NCBI GenBank assembly: GCA_015058875.1
Contig: SVBN01000004.1
Span: 1 to 64,000 of the forward strand
Reading direction: 5' to 3'
DNA from: Erysipelotrichaceae bacterium
GTDB lineage: Bacteria > Bacillota_I > Bacilli_A > Erysipelotrichales > Erysipelotrichaceae
DNA: 64,000 nucleotides
Below, piece by piece: positions 40,199 through 49,971 of the stretch. Numbering within the stretch: position 1 is the stretch's first letter; the number at the start of each line of letters is the position of its first letter. The notes below the pieces were generated by a model, which did no database searches, was not told the origin of the DNA, and saw nothing but the letters and a program-made list of their open reading frames with translations. The position numbers and the translations under genes were made by a program.

Positions 40199-41518
40199 TC
40201 ACTTTCCCAGACAGAAGCGGCTGAATATCTCATCCAGCAGGCCGTCCCTTGTCGCTTCTCCGGTAATTTCCTTTAATGCATCCCATGATGCCTGCAGGTC
40301 GATCGTTACAAGATCCGTTTCCATTCCGGCTTCCATCGCCTGCACTGCATCTTTCATATGCTGTCTTGCCTGCATTGCAAGACCGATCTGTCTTTCGTTG
40401 TTCAGCGTATCCTGATACGCCGCCTGAATCCCGTTCGCATATTTTTCCTGCAGTGCCTGCTTCAGAGCATCCAGATCATTTTCACGTGCGGATACAGCGA
40501 TTGTATCCGGTATTTCCGCACGGTCCTTCTTATTATATATAACAATGCGTTCCCTGTTTTCCGTCATGGCCAGCAGCTGCCGGTCTTCCTCATCCAGTTC
40601 CCTTGAAGCATCCAGCACAACAATCACCAGCTCCGCTTTTTCCAGCGCCTTCAGCGACCGTTCAATTCCCATCTGTTCGATCCGGTCATCGGAATCACGG
40701 ATGCCGGCCGTATCAATCAGATTCAATGTCAGATCACCGATCCTTACAGTTCCTTCCACCAGATCCCTTGTAGTTCCGGCGATCTCCGTCACAATCGCCT
40801 TGTCTTCTTCCAGCAATGCATTCAGAAGAGAGGATTTTCCGACATTCGGTTTTCCGACAATGACCGTATCAATGCCGGTCCGCACGGATACTGCTTTCGA
40901 GGCTGTATCGATCAGCTCATCCATCTGTGAGATCCACCTCTTTGCGAGCGGCAGGATCTGCTCATCCCTGAGCACCTCGACATCGTCGTATTCCGGATAA
41001 TCAATATTCACTTCGATCTGGGCAATGATCTGGACCAGTTCTTCAATCAGCGGATCCAGAATCTTTTTCACACTGCCGCCGAGAGAATGTACGGCGCTTC
41101 TGGCGTTCATGTCATCCCGGGCATGGATCAGATCCGCCACGCCTTCCGCCTGGGCAAGGTCCATCTTGCCGTTCAGGAAGGCACGCTCGGTGAATTCTCC
41201 CCTTCTTGCCATGCGGGCTCCCGCACCGAGCACAAGACTGAGGATCTTCCGGGTGATATAGATACCGCCGTGGCAGCTGATTTCAATGCTGTCTTCGCCG
41301 GTATAGGAATGCGGGGCACGGAACATACTGATGAGGACCTCATCCACAATGCCCTTTTCATCCATGACATAGGCATGCCGGATCCGGTATCCCTTCATGT
41401 CATTGATCTTCCGGTCCAGGATCTTTTCCGTGACCGGTATGGCTTCATCACCGCTGATGCGGATAATGGAGATCGCACCCTCTCCCTGTACTGTTGAAAT
41501 CGCCGCTATTGTGTCCAT
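40199..41518 (-). CDS. mnmE: tRNA modification GTPase MnmE
   Basis: MDTIAAISTVQGEGAISIIRISG, G-domain GKPNVGKSSLLNALL, DTAGIRDSDD, C-terminal FSRFCLGK. Confidence 0.95.
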   Translation of the reverse strand: MDTIAAISTVQGEGAISIIRISGDEAIPVTEKILDRKINDMKGYRIRHAYVMDEKGIVDEVLISMFRAPHSYTGEDSIEISCHGGIYITRKILSLVLGAGARMARRGEFTERAFLNGKMDLAQAEGVADLIHARDDMNARSAVHSLGGSVKKILDPLIEELVQIIAQIEVNIDYPEYDDVEVLRDEQILPLAKRWISQMDELIDTASKAVSVRTGIDTVIVGKPNVGKSSLLNALLEEDKAIVTEIAGTTRDLVEGTVRIGDLTLNLIDTAGIRDSDDRIEQMGIERSLKALEKAELVIVVLDASRELDEEDRQLLAMTENRERIVIYNKKDRAEIPDTIAVSARENDLDALKQALQEKYANGIQAAYQDTLNNERQIGLAMQARQHMKDAVQAMEAGMETDLVTIDLQASWDALKEITGEATRDGLLDEIFSRFCLGK

Positions 41519-41586
41519 ACACTGCCTCCGGCAACATCTTATCATATTCATTTCCGGTTTTTCAGAATTCGGGATATACTTCTTGT

Positions 41587-42930
41587 ATGTTTGCAAATCT
41601 CAGAAAATCACTGCAGGCGATCCTGGAAGTCAGCGGTTTTTCCGAACCGACGGAGGTGCAGCAGAAAACCGTTCCTCTGTTTCTTGCCGGAAACGATCTG
41701 TATGTACAGGCATCCACCGGCGCCGGGAAAACCCTTTCTTACCTGATCCCGCTGCTCAATATGATCGAACCGATGGAGCACAGAACAAGAGCCCTGATTA
41801 TTGCGCCGACCAGGGAACTGGCGGTACAGATTGAAAAGACCGCATCGGAGTTTGCCGGTTACATGAAGCTGCATACGGTGTGTCTTGTCGGCGGACTTCT
41901 GCCCGAGCGGCAGATCAGTCTTCTGAAGCATCATCCGGAGATTGTCATCGGTACTGCCGGCAGGATACTCGATATGATTGCACAGGGTTATCTGAAAACG
42001 GAAGGTCTTCAGTATCTGGTGCTGGATGAAGCGGATATGTTACTGGGACTGGGACAGCGAAAGGAACTCATGCAGATCATGGATCAGCTGCCTCCGGTAC
42101 AGACCGCAATGTTCTCTGCCACAATGAATGACTCGCTGACCGCTTTATTTCCCGGGAAATATGAGACTGTCATTATCAATGATGCTGCCGTGCAGATTCA
42201 TACCAGACAGTTTTATCTCATCACCGATGACCCGTTCCGTACATTCCGTGAACAGTTCATCAGTGATCTGCCCTGCAGCACCATGGTATTTGTGCCACAT
42301 ATCTCCGAATGCAGGAATTATGTCGCCGCAATCCACCGGGAAGGCTGTTCCGCGGAAGCTGTCCACAGCAATCTTCAGCAGAAGAAGAGAATGCAGATCA
42401 TCCGCAGATTCAATGACGGTGAAATCAGTTACCTTGTTACGACCGACGCCTGTGCCAGAGGCCTGGACATCGAAGGCGTCGGAACCGTGATTCATGTCGG
42501 ACTTCCGTATGACGAAGAGACTTATATCCACCGCTGCGGCCGGGCTGCCCATCAGGGCGGAAACGGAAATTCCTGCCTGATCATTTCCCAATCGGAAGCG
42601 GAGACGGAACTGGGGAAAAAGCTGATTTCCGGCTGCACGGAACTGACGGAAGATACCGATGTTCCGGATGTAATCCTGGAACCGATGGTTCGGCCGGATA
42701 TCCGGTTATACCGTACCTGGCGGATTCAGTGCGGGACCGATCAGAAGATCCGGAAAAAGGATGTGGCCGGCGCGCTGAGTGCACTGATGCCGTTTGAGAC
42801 AATCGGAACGATTACGATACTGGATCACTATACCGAAGTGACCGTCAATTCTTTGGACACACTGCCTCCTCAGATCAAAATCAAGGGAAAACTCCGCACT
42901 GTCAGAGAATATGATGATCTGCCTTTCTAA
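41587..42930 (+). CDS. DEAD-box RNA helicase
   Basis: ASTGAGKTLSYLIPLL, VLDEADMLL, SATMN, HRCGRAAHQGG; start at MFANLRKSL. Confidence 0.92.
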   Translation: MFANLRKSLQAILEVSGFSEPTEVQQKTVPLFLAGNDLYVQASTGAGKTLSYLIPLLNMIEPMEHRTRALIIAPTRELAVQIEKTASEFAGYMKLHTVCLVGGLLPERQISLLKHHPEIVIGTAGRILDMIAQGYLKTEGLQYLVLDEADMLLGLGQRKELMQIMDQLPPVQTAMFSATMNDSLTALFPGKYETVIINDAAVQIHTRQFYLITDDPFRTFREQFISDLPCSTMVFVPHISECRNYVAAIHREGCSAEAVHSNLQQKKRMQIIRRFNDGEISYLVTTDACARGLDIEGVGTVIHVGLPYDEETYIHRCGRAAHQGGNGNSCLIISQSEAETELGKKLISGCTELTEDTDVPDVILEPMVRPDIRLYRTWRIQCGTDQKIRKKDVAGALSALMPFETIGTITILDHYTEVTVNSLDTLPPQIKIKGKLRTVREYDDLPF

Positions 42931-42996
42931 TCAGAGAAAAAATAGTGTAATATTGTTAAGGATAGAATTAACCTATCCGGGAAAAGAGGAAATCAT

Positions 42997-44187
42997 ATGG
43001 AACGTTTAACCGGTACAGTCTCAAGAGGAATCCGCTGCCCGATCATCAGAGAAGGTGATAATCTTCCGAAAATCGTATGTGACAGCGTTCTGGCTGCTGC
43101 ACAGAATGACGGATTTGAACTCCGTGACAGAGATGTCGTCGCAATTACCGAATCCGTAGTTGCAAGAGCTCAGGGCAATTATGCCGATATTACCGCAATC
43201 GCAGATGATGTACGTGCAAAGACAGGCGGTGAAACCGTCGGCGTCATCTTCCCGATTCTTTCCCGCAACCGTTTCGCCATCTGCCTCAGAGGCATCGCTC
43301 TGGGCGTGAAGAAGGTTGTGCTCATGCTGTCGTATCCGTCTGACGAAGTAGGAAATGAACTTGTTTCCCTCGACCAGCTGGATGAAGCCGGTATCGATCC
43401 GTATACAGATGTTCTCTCACTGGAACAGTATCGTGAAAAGTTCGGAGAAAACAGACATCCGTTCACCGGTGTCGACTATGTCTCCTATTATGAATACCTG
43501 ATCAAGGACGCCGGTGCGGATGTTGAAATCATCTTCGCAAACCGTCCTCAGGCAATTCTGGATTACACGGATACAGTAATCACCTGTGACATTCATACAC
43601 GCAGAAGATCCAAGAGACTGCTTAAGGAAGCAGGCGCAAGAATCGTACTCGGAATGGATGACATTCTGAACACACCGGTCAACGGCAGCGGATACAATGA
43701 GAACTACGGTCTGCTGGGATCCAACAAGGCAACCGAAGACAAGGTCAAGCTCTTCCCGAGAAACGGCCAGACATTCGTTGAGCGTACACAGAAACTGCTT
43801 GAAGAAGCAACCGGAAAGCACATTGAAGTCATGATCTACGGTGACGGTGCATTCAAGGATCCTCAGGGAAAGATCTGGGAACTCGCAGATCCGGTCGTCT
43901 CCCCTGCACATACCGAAGGTCTCAGGGGAACACCGAACGAACTGAAGCTGAAGTACCTGGCGGACAATGACTACAGCAATCTGTCCGGAGAAGAACTCAA
44001 AGCTGCTATTTCCGAACGTATCCGTGAAAAGGATGCAAACCTGAAAGGCAAGATGGCTTCCGAAGGCACGACCCCGAGACAGCTGACCGACCTGATCGGA
44101 TCCCTCTGCGATCTGACCAGCGGCTCCGGCGACAAGGGAACACCGGTTGTACTTGTTCAGGGATATTTCGACAACTATACCAACTGA
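42997..44187 (+). CDS. Coenzyme F420-0:L-glutamate ligase (CofE)-like protein
   Basis: CofE-like DVVAITESVVARAQG..., with C-terminal extension; AGAGGAAATC ribosome site. Confidence 0.75.
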   Translation: MERLTGTVSRGIRCPIIREGDNLPKIVCDSVLAAAQNDGFELRDRDVVAITESVVARAQGNYADITAIADDVRAKTGGETVGVIFPILSRNRFAICLRGIALGVKKVVLMLSYPSDEVGNELVSLDQLDEAGIDPYTDVLSLEQYREKFGENRHPFTGVDYVSYYEYLIKDAGADVEIIFANRPQAILDYTDTVITCDIHTRRRSKRLLKEAGARIVLGMDDILNTPVNGSGYNENYGLLGSNKATEDKVKLFPRNGQTFVERTQKLLEEATGKHIEVMIYGDGAFKDPQGKIWELADPVVSPAHTEGLRGTPNELKLKYLADNDYSNLSGEELKAAISERIREKDANLKGKMASEGTTPRQLTDLIGSLCDLTSGSGDKGTPVVLVQGYFDNYTN

Positions 44188-44241
44188 TATGACTGCGCAG
44201 ATCCGGAAGGGTCTGCTTTTTTTTGTCTCCTCCGGATTCAT

Positions 44242-44286
44242 GTCGGATTCGCTGAAGTCGGAATTGCTGAAGTCGGATTGACTGAA
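44242..44286. repeat. Three tandem 15-bp repeats (GTCGGATTCGCTGAA consensus)
   Basis: GTCGGATTCGCTGAA / GTCGGAATTGCTGAA / GTCGGATTGACTGAA then GTTG. Confidence 0.8.
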
Positions 44287-44403
44287 GTTGAAAAAAGACT
44301 GCAGTTACATATGAACTGATATCCGTAAAGAGAGCCCAAGTCCGACAACTCAGGAACCCTTTTGCGGAATCATTTTATATCATTGACTGCAGTCCTGCCT
44401 GTT

Positions 44404-45858
44404 TTACAGTTTTGTACAATGGGATGAAAGAATTTCAGGAAGATCCAGGTAATCCTGCGGTACCTCTTCAGAGAACAGTGCATCCATATAAGGAACACCT
44501 GCGGCAGATTCATATGCTTTCCAGAGCTGATAGTTCTGCTTGTGATACTGATCCATTCGGATTGCCTGTTCATCCTTCCGGTATCTTCCGGCAAGTATCC
44601 GCATATGTTCTGCTATTTCCGGCTGCCTGTATATCAGATTATGCCGCTCTTCCGGATCGTTTACGGTGTCATACAGCAGTTCGGTATCTTCCGCTGAGAA
44701 GCACAGATACTTGTACTGCTTTTCTTTCAGCATGAAACTGTATTTTTCATCCTTATCATAATTGTTGATGTACTCACCGTATACCGCATGTTCATTGAAC
44801 GGTCTGTTCTGCAGGGAGGAACATACCGATACCCCGTCCACCTCACGCATCGGTTCGGCACCGATATAATCCAGGATGGTCGGTCCGAGATCCATTACGG
44901 ATACTGCCTCTTTGATCCGTGCGTTCATTTCCACGCCGGTACCTGAGAAGATCAGCGGAATCTTTGCGGACTTCTCAAAGAAATTGTTCTTTCCGAGCGT
45001 ACGGTGATCACCGATATTGTCCCCGTGGTCGGAGGTATAGATAAACAGATGGTCATGATTCAGCGTGCGGCAGTATTCCTGAAATGCGGAATGCACCATA
45101 CCCATACGGAAGTCCATTTCCTCGATCATCGCGCAGTAGGCAGCCTGAATATCCAGTGCAAGTTCCGGACTGACATGGCTTCTCTTCTGGTTCTTCCATG
45201 TCTCAGCCGCCATCTCATCTTCAAAGGATTCCGGAAGACGCACTCTGTTTCTGTATTTCTCAAACAGTTCCGCCGGTCCGACATACGGATGATGCGGAGA
45301 ATAAATGCTGACACAGATAAACTGCGGCTTCTCATGCGGTATGGAAAGATACTCCAGCGCCGTTTCAATCACCCTCAGATCATAATAGGAAGATGAAGAT
45401 TTTCCGCCGCCGACCACATTGGTATTTTTATATCCGCCGTACGCACTTTCATACACACCGCGCTGGCTCGCCATATCCTGACGGTTCCAGGTAATGGTAG
45501 TGCAGTCCGGGAATATCCGCTTTGTGAATCCATGTCTCTGATCAGCACCGACAAAATGCATTCTTCCGACCAGTACGGTTTCATAGCCTTCCTTAACCAG
45601 ATGATGCAGGAACGTCGGTGTCATATCCGGAATCGCATCGGTCAGTGTAAAGATACCGGTATCGGCAGGACGCTTTGCGGTAAGCATGGCTGCGCGAGAA
45701 GGCACGCACAGCGGGCATACCGTATAGGCTTCATCAAATGCAGTTCCGTTCTTTACCAGCCGGTCCAGATTCGGTGTATCGACATTATTTCCATACCATC
45801 CGGAATAATACGGGGTATGCTGGTCCGTCATAAACATCAGAATATCAGGTTTATTCAT
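44404..45858 (-). CDS. Sulfatase (Cys-type formylglycine motif)
   Basis: MTDQHTPYYSGWYGNNVDTPNLDRL, CVPSRAAMLTAKRP, YTSDHGDNIGDHRTLGKNNFFEKS. Confidence 0.9.
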   Translation of the reverse strand: MNKPDILMFMTDQHTPYYSGWYGNNVDTPNLDRLVKNGTAFDEAYTVCPLCVPSRAAMLTAKRPADTGIFTLTDAIPDMTPTFLHHLVKEGYETVLVGRMHFVGADQRHGFTKRIFPDCTTITWNRQDMASQRGVYESAYGGYKNTNVVGGGKSSSSYYDLRVIETALEYLSIPHEKPQFICVSIYSPHHPYVGPAELFEKYRNRVRLPESFEDEMAAETWKNQKRSHVSPELALDIQAAYCAMIEEMDFRMGMVHSAFQEYCRTLNHDHLFIYTSDHGDNIGDHRTLGKNNFFEKSAKIPLIFSGTGVEMNARIKEAVSVMDLGPTILDYIGAEPMREVDGVSVCSSLQNRPFNEHAVYGEYINNYDKDEKYSFMLKEKQYKYLCFSAEDTELLYDTVNDPEERHNLIYRQPEIAEHMRILAGRYRKDEQAIRMDQYHKQNYQLWKAYESAAGVPYMDALFSEEVPQDYLDLPEILSSHCTKL

Positions 45859-45919
45859 CTGCAGCTCCTTTCAGAAACAGCCCGGAATGTTCCGGGCTGC
45901 TGTTTTCCAATAGTTTTAA

Positions 45920-47203
45920 TCAGTCCTGTTCTGCCTGTTCCTGTTCAAGCAGCTGTCTGTCATAAGCCCTGACAAACGGGATCATGATGACGATATCCAC
46001 GGCCAGCAGAATGAAGTACAGAAGTACTGCCTTGATATCCATTGTTGTAAGGAAAGCCTGCAGGAAGTGCGGCAGTGTCCACGGCACACTGACGAAGGAT
46101 CTTCCGATAAAGCCGATTGCTGTGGCAGCATATGCCGCAACACCGTTGATGATGAAGATCAGGAAATACGGTATTGCAAGCTGGAAGTTCAGAACCAGCG
46201 GAATACCGAAGGTCAGCGGTTCGCCGATGCAGAACAGAGCGGGTACAACACCTACACGGCCGATTGCCTTGAGCTGTTCGGACTTTGCGAACAGAAGAAG
46301 TGTAATTGCGATCGGCAGCATGCCCATGGTTGTCCAGAGGCTGGAGAATGAACCGGTGAAGATATGAGGGAGTGCCTGTCCTGCCGCATATGCTTCGGAA
46401 TTGGCAAGCAGATTCGCTGTCAGGAAAGGTGACATAACGGAACCGGCAATATTTCCGCCGTGAAGACCGCAGAACCAGAAGAAGCGGACCAGCAGAACAT
46501 AGAGCAGTACAGCCCAGACACTGTCGGAAGCGGAGAACAGCGGAGCGAACAGACCGTTGATCAGAACCGGCAGAAGCTTTCCGGTTGTATTCATCAGTAC
46601 GACACGCAGTACGATGACAATCGCTGCGATAAGCATTGCATTGAACAGAGCACCGATGGAGTCTGCGATATTGGGTGGAACGGAATCGGGAAGCTTGATC
46701 TTGAGTTTGGAATCATCCAGTTTATTCAGCACATCCGTCACAAAGTAACCGGTAAGGATTGCTGTGAACAGACCTGTGGAACCAAAGTGGTTGATCATGA
46801 CTCCGCCGGCTTCATCGGACGCAACCGCCAGAATCATGAAGGACATCATAGCTACAACCAGCGGTGTTGTCGGACGTTTTTTGTTAAGACCGGATGTTGC
46901 GATGGAAACACCTGCCAGTGTATAGAGTGCAACGCTGTTCAGTGTCAGCTGATACACCAGCATCAGCCAGCCGGCATTTGCGGCAGACCATGCACGCCAT
47001 GCATCAATGAATCAGCCAGTTGCTGTGGGAGGGAACGGAGGTGTCATCAGTACTGCGATAACGGAACCGATGATTGTTGCGCAGACAGGTGCCGTAATAC
47101 CTGTTGTCATTGCTTTGATAAATTTGTAGTTTGAGAACTTGGTTACTGCAGGGAGTACTTTTTCCTGCATCGTGTCCATAAAGGATCTCTTTTCTGTAGA
47201 CAT
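45920..47203 (-). pseudogene. PTS lactose/cellobiose-type EIIC interrupted by one in-frame TGA (47012-47014)
   Basis: N-fragment MSTEKRSFMDTMQEKVLPAVTKFSNYKFIKAM...MTPPFPPTATG, stop, then same frame FIDAWRAWSAANAGWLMLVYQLTLNSVALY... IKLPDSVPPNI ... WFCGLHGGN ... GEPLTFGIPLVLN. Confidence 0.85.
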
Positions 47204-47294
47204 CTTTGATTACCCCTTTCATTTGACACCCTCATTTTTGCAGAAGAAAAGGGGGTATTCAATTCAGTTAATTTCCATCCCCCTATGAAGTCTT

Positions 47295-49190
47295 TCAGAG
47301 CTTTTCCATGGTATCCATGAAGTCCTCAAAGTTCTTTGTCTTCTTTATTTTCTGAAGCAGATTCCGGTCATCCATGATCCGGATCAGTTTGTCATAGAAT
47401 ATCCGGTACCGATTGATATCCTCGCTGCGCAGTGCCATCAGGAATACCACACTGAATTCCGTGCAGTCAGGACAGATACAGACGGAGAACACAGACCTGT
47501 TAGACATGCTTTTCATCGGATGCGGCAGCCAGATTCCGTCATACAATGTGGAGTGCACTTCTTCTCTTTCCCATACAGAATCCGCAAATATACGTTCATC
47601 TTCTATGATGCCTGTATGTTTCAGATTTTCCGCCATATCCGCAATCAGCTGTTTTTTCCCGATTGTTCCTTTCCGGATTTCAAACAGATCAGAGCGGAAC
47701 AGATCCCGTACGGATTTTCCCTCTTCCATCCTGCCGGAAGCGGATCTGTGTGAATTGAGGAACTGGCTCAGTTTGTCGATATCGGCTTTTTCAAACAGCG
47801 GTGAAACCAATACGGACGGAACGGTACAGGATCTCGGAACAGGAACTGTCGTGATGATCAGTTTTGTATCGGGATTAATGCGGAGCGCCTGATTGAGCTG
47901 ATACACGGAATATGTTCCCGCTACATTCAGCTTTGTACCGAAATTATTCTCTACTCTTCTGCGTATCAGCTGGGCAAGCCCCATACCGGACCCGCACAGT
48001 ATGATCACGTCCTGTTTTTCTGATGCCGCATCCAGAATCATGGCAATATATACAGCGATATAAGCTACCTCTTCCTCCGAAATCACAAGACCGAGGTGTT
48101 TCTGAATGATCGGAAGGATGCTTGTGGAACATTCAAATGCATACGGATAATTTTTTCTGATTCGTTCCGTGACCTCACGGTCTCCGACCGCATTATTCCG
48201 TGCTCTCTGTATCATTGCACTGAGATGGGAAGTCAGTCCTTCAACGGCTGTATTCAGAATACCGACATCAATGCTGTACTGGCTCTGCAGTACATCATAG
48301 AATTCGGAAATAATCTCATGGATCTCGGCATCCTGTACAGGCTCTGTACCGAAACGGGTTACCCTTCTGCGTGAAAGCAGATCCGACATATATCTGCGTT
48401 CCGCATCATTCAGCTCCATCTCGTACAGCTGTTCGATCCTGTCATAATCAAACACCGGAGATATCTCTGACGCTGACCCTTCTGCCGTGTATCCCTGGGC
48501 AATGCGGAAATAATCCACCGCATTCATCAGTGTGAAAATCTGGATGCCCCGGTCGGTCAGCGACATCCCGGCTTCCGCAAAGCAGTCAATCAGAATCTGG
48601 TATAAATGCATCATCCTGTCCTGATCCAGGATTCCCATTCTGGCAAGCAGTCCGCGCACAAACTGGAAACTGTTCTGTTTGTAAGCGGACAGAAAGATAT
48701 TTTCCAGCAGTTCTCTCTTTTCCTCTTCACTCCCGTCAAGATACATGCCCTTCGGTGTGATCTTCAGAGAAACCTGCATCGGTTCCAGAAACTGTTCGAT
48801 ATTCCGGATATCATAGCTGATGGTTGTCTTGGAAAAGAACATCGCGTCCGCCAGCTGTTCCATCGTGACATAATCATCGAGAAACAGAAACTGGAAAAGA
48901 ATATAGTACATCCTGCGGCTCGGCGTATCCGGGAATTCCCCGTCGCTTTCACTCTCCGGTTCATTCAGCAGACCGTAAAAATAGGAGATCTGGTCCTCGG
49001 GAATGAAGTGACCGTTTCCACCGGTTTCGATCATATGACCGCTGATGGATACCTCCTGGTTAATCACGGAAATATCATTGCTTACCGTACGAGCAGAAAC
49101 ATCCACAATTCTGGAAATTTCCCGGTTCGACATTGGTTTTCCCGCTTTGATCAGCAGAGATATAATATTTGTCTGCCGTTTGTTTATCAT
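47295..49190 (-). CDS. BglG/MtlR-type PRD transcriptional regulator with PTS EIIB/EIIA-like domains
   Basis: Two N-terminal HTH regions, PRD region, IILCGSGMGLAQLIRRRVE EIIB-like segment, C-terminal EIIA-like segment. Confidence 0.85.
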   Translation of the reverse strand: MINKRQTNIISLLIKAGKPMSNREISRIVDVSARTVSNDISVINQEVSISGHMIETGGNGHFIPEDQISYFYGLLNEPESESDGEFPDTPSRRMYYILFQFLFLDDYVTMEQLADAMFFSKTTISYDIRNIEQFLEPMQVSLKITPKGMYLDGSEEEKRELLENIFLSAYKQNSFQFVRGLLARMGILDQDRMMHLYQILIDCFAEAGMSLTDRGIQIFTLMNAVDYFRIAQGYTAEGSASEISPVFDYDRIEQLYEMELNDAERRYMSDLLSRRRVTRFGTEPVQDAEIHEIISEFYDVLQSQYSIDVGILNTAVEGLTSHLSAMIQRARNNAVGDREVTERIRKNYPYAFECSTSILPIIQKHLGLVISEEEVAYIAVYIAMILDAASEKQDVIILCGSGMGLAQLIRRRVENNFGTKLNVAGTYSVYQLNQALRINPDTKLIITTVPVPRSCTVPSVLVSPLFEKADIDKLSQFLNSHRSASGRMEEGKSVRDLFRSDLFEIRKGTIGKKQLIADMAENLKHTGIIEDERIFADSVWEREEVHSTLYDGIWLPHPMKSMSNRSVFSVCICPDCTEFSVVFLMALRSEDINRYRIFYDKLIRIMDDRNLLQKIKKTKNFEDFMDTMEKL

Positions 49191-49320
49191 GCTTTTATTT
49201 TAAGATGATCCTTCTTTTCCGATCAATCAGATGACTTTCATTTCCCCATGGAAATTTATTGAACGGAATCATCTTTTTCATCATGCTATGATGTATTTGC
49301 TTAAGCAGGGAGATCTCATC

Positions 49321-49956
49321 ATGAAAGTGCTGATCATATGCGCTTCAGGCATGTCTACCAGCCTGATCAGAAGCAGAATGAACAAATATGCCTCAGAAAA
49401 CGGTCTGGATGTCCGGGTTGACTCCGATTCCTACGACAACCTCCCCTATGTCATACAGGATTACGATATGATCCTGTTCGCTCCGCAGGTTGCGATGCAC
49501 TTTGAAGAAAGCAGACAGGAATTCAAGGGAAGCGGAAAAATCTTCTGCCTCCTGACCGTCCGGGAATTCGGCAGTATGGACGGAAAGATGCTGACAGGGA
49601 AATGCATTGAGCTGTATGAGGAAAAGTACAGGAACGGAAAAATGAACCTGGAAGAGGAAATGCTGGAAATCATTTCTTCCGCTTCCGAAGCACAGCGTCT
49701 GGCATATGAAGCATTCGACTGGCTGGAGAAAAAGAATTACGGCAGAGCCAGACAGTGCATTAAGGAAGGCCGGAAGGCAATCCTGCCGGCACATCAGATT
49801 CAGAGTCAGCTGATTGCCATGGAAATGGAGCCGGAGAATGCCGATAAGATCCGGGTATCGCTTCTGATGGTGCATGCCCAGAATCATCTCATGTCTGCCA
49901 TTCAGACACTTGACCTTACCGAGCGCATGATCGCGCTGTATATGAAAAAGGATTAA
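49321..49956 (+). CDS. PTS EIIB (cellobiose-type) - EIIA (lactose-type) fusion
   Basis: N-terminal VLIICASGMSTSLIRSRM (EIIB Cys) and C-terminal LEEEMLEIISSASEAQRLAYEAF...LLMVHAQNHLMSA (EIIA-Lac His). Confidence 0.85.
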   Translation: MKVLIICASGMSTSLIRSRMNKYASENGLDVRVDSDSYDNLPYVIQDYDMILFAPQVAMHFEESRQEFKGSGKIFCLLTVREFGSMDGKMLTGKCIELYEEKYRNGKMNLEEEMLEIISSASEAQRLAYEAFDWLEKKNYGRARQCIKEGRKAILPAHQIQSQLIAMEMEPENADKIRVSLLMVHAQNHLMSAIQTLDLTERMIALYMKKD

Positions 49957-49971
49957 CAGGAGAAGTACGCT

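Noticed and set aside
43417-44286. Minus-strand ORF running in frame from the 15-bp repeats (DFSNSDFSESDMNPEE...)
   Set aside because: Mostly antisense to the CofE-like gene and no ribosome site; treated as a non-coding repeat instead
46963-47014. TGA in EIIC as a selenocysteine codon (a small ATGCA-TGGCG-TGCAT hairpin follows)
   Set aside because: Hairpin is short and poorly placed for a bacterial SECIS, and Sec has no plausible role at this site in a PTS permease; disruption or error is simpler
46963-47014. TGA reassigned to Trp genome-wide
   Set aside because: TGG is used for Trp throughout and TGA terminates other genes in the window
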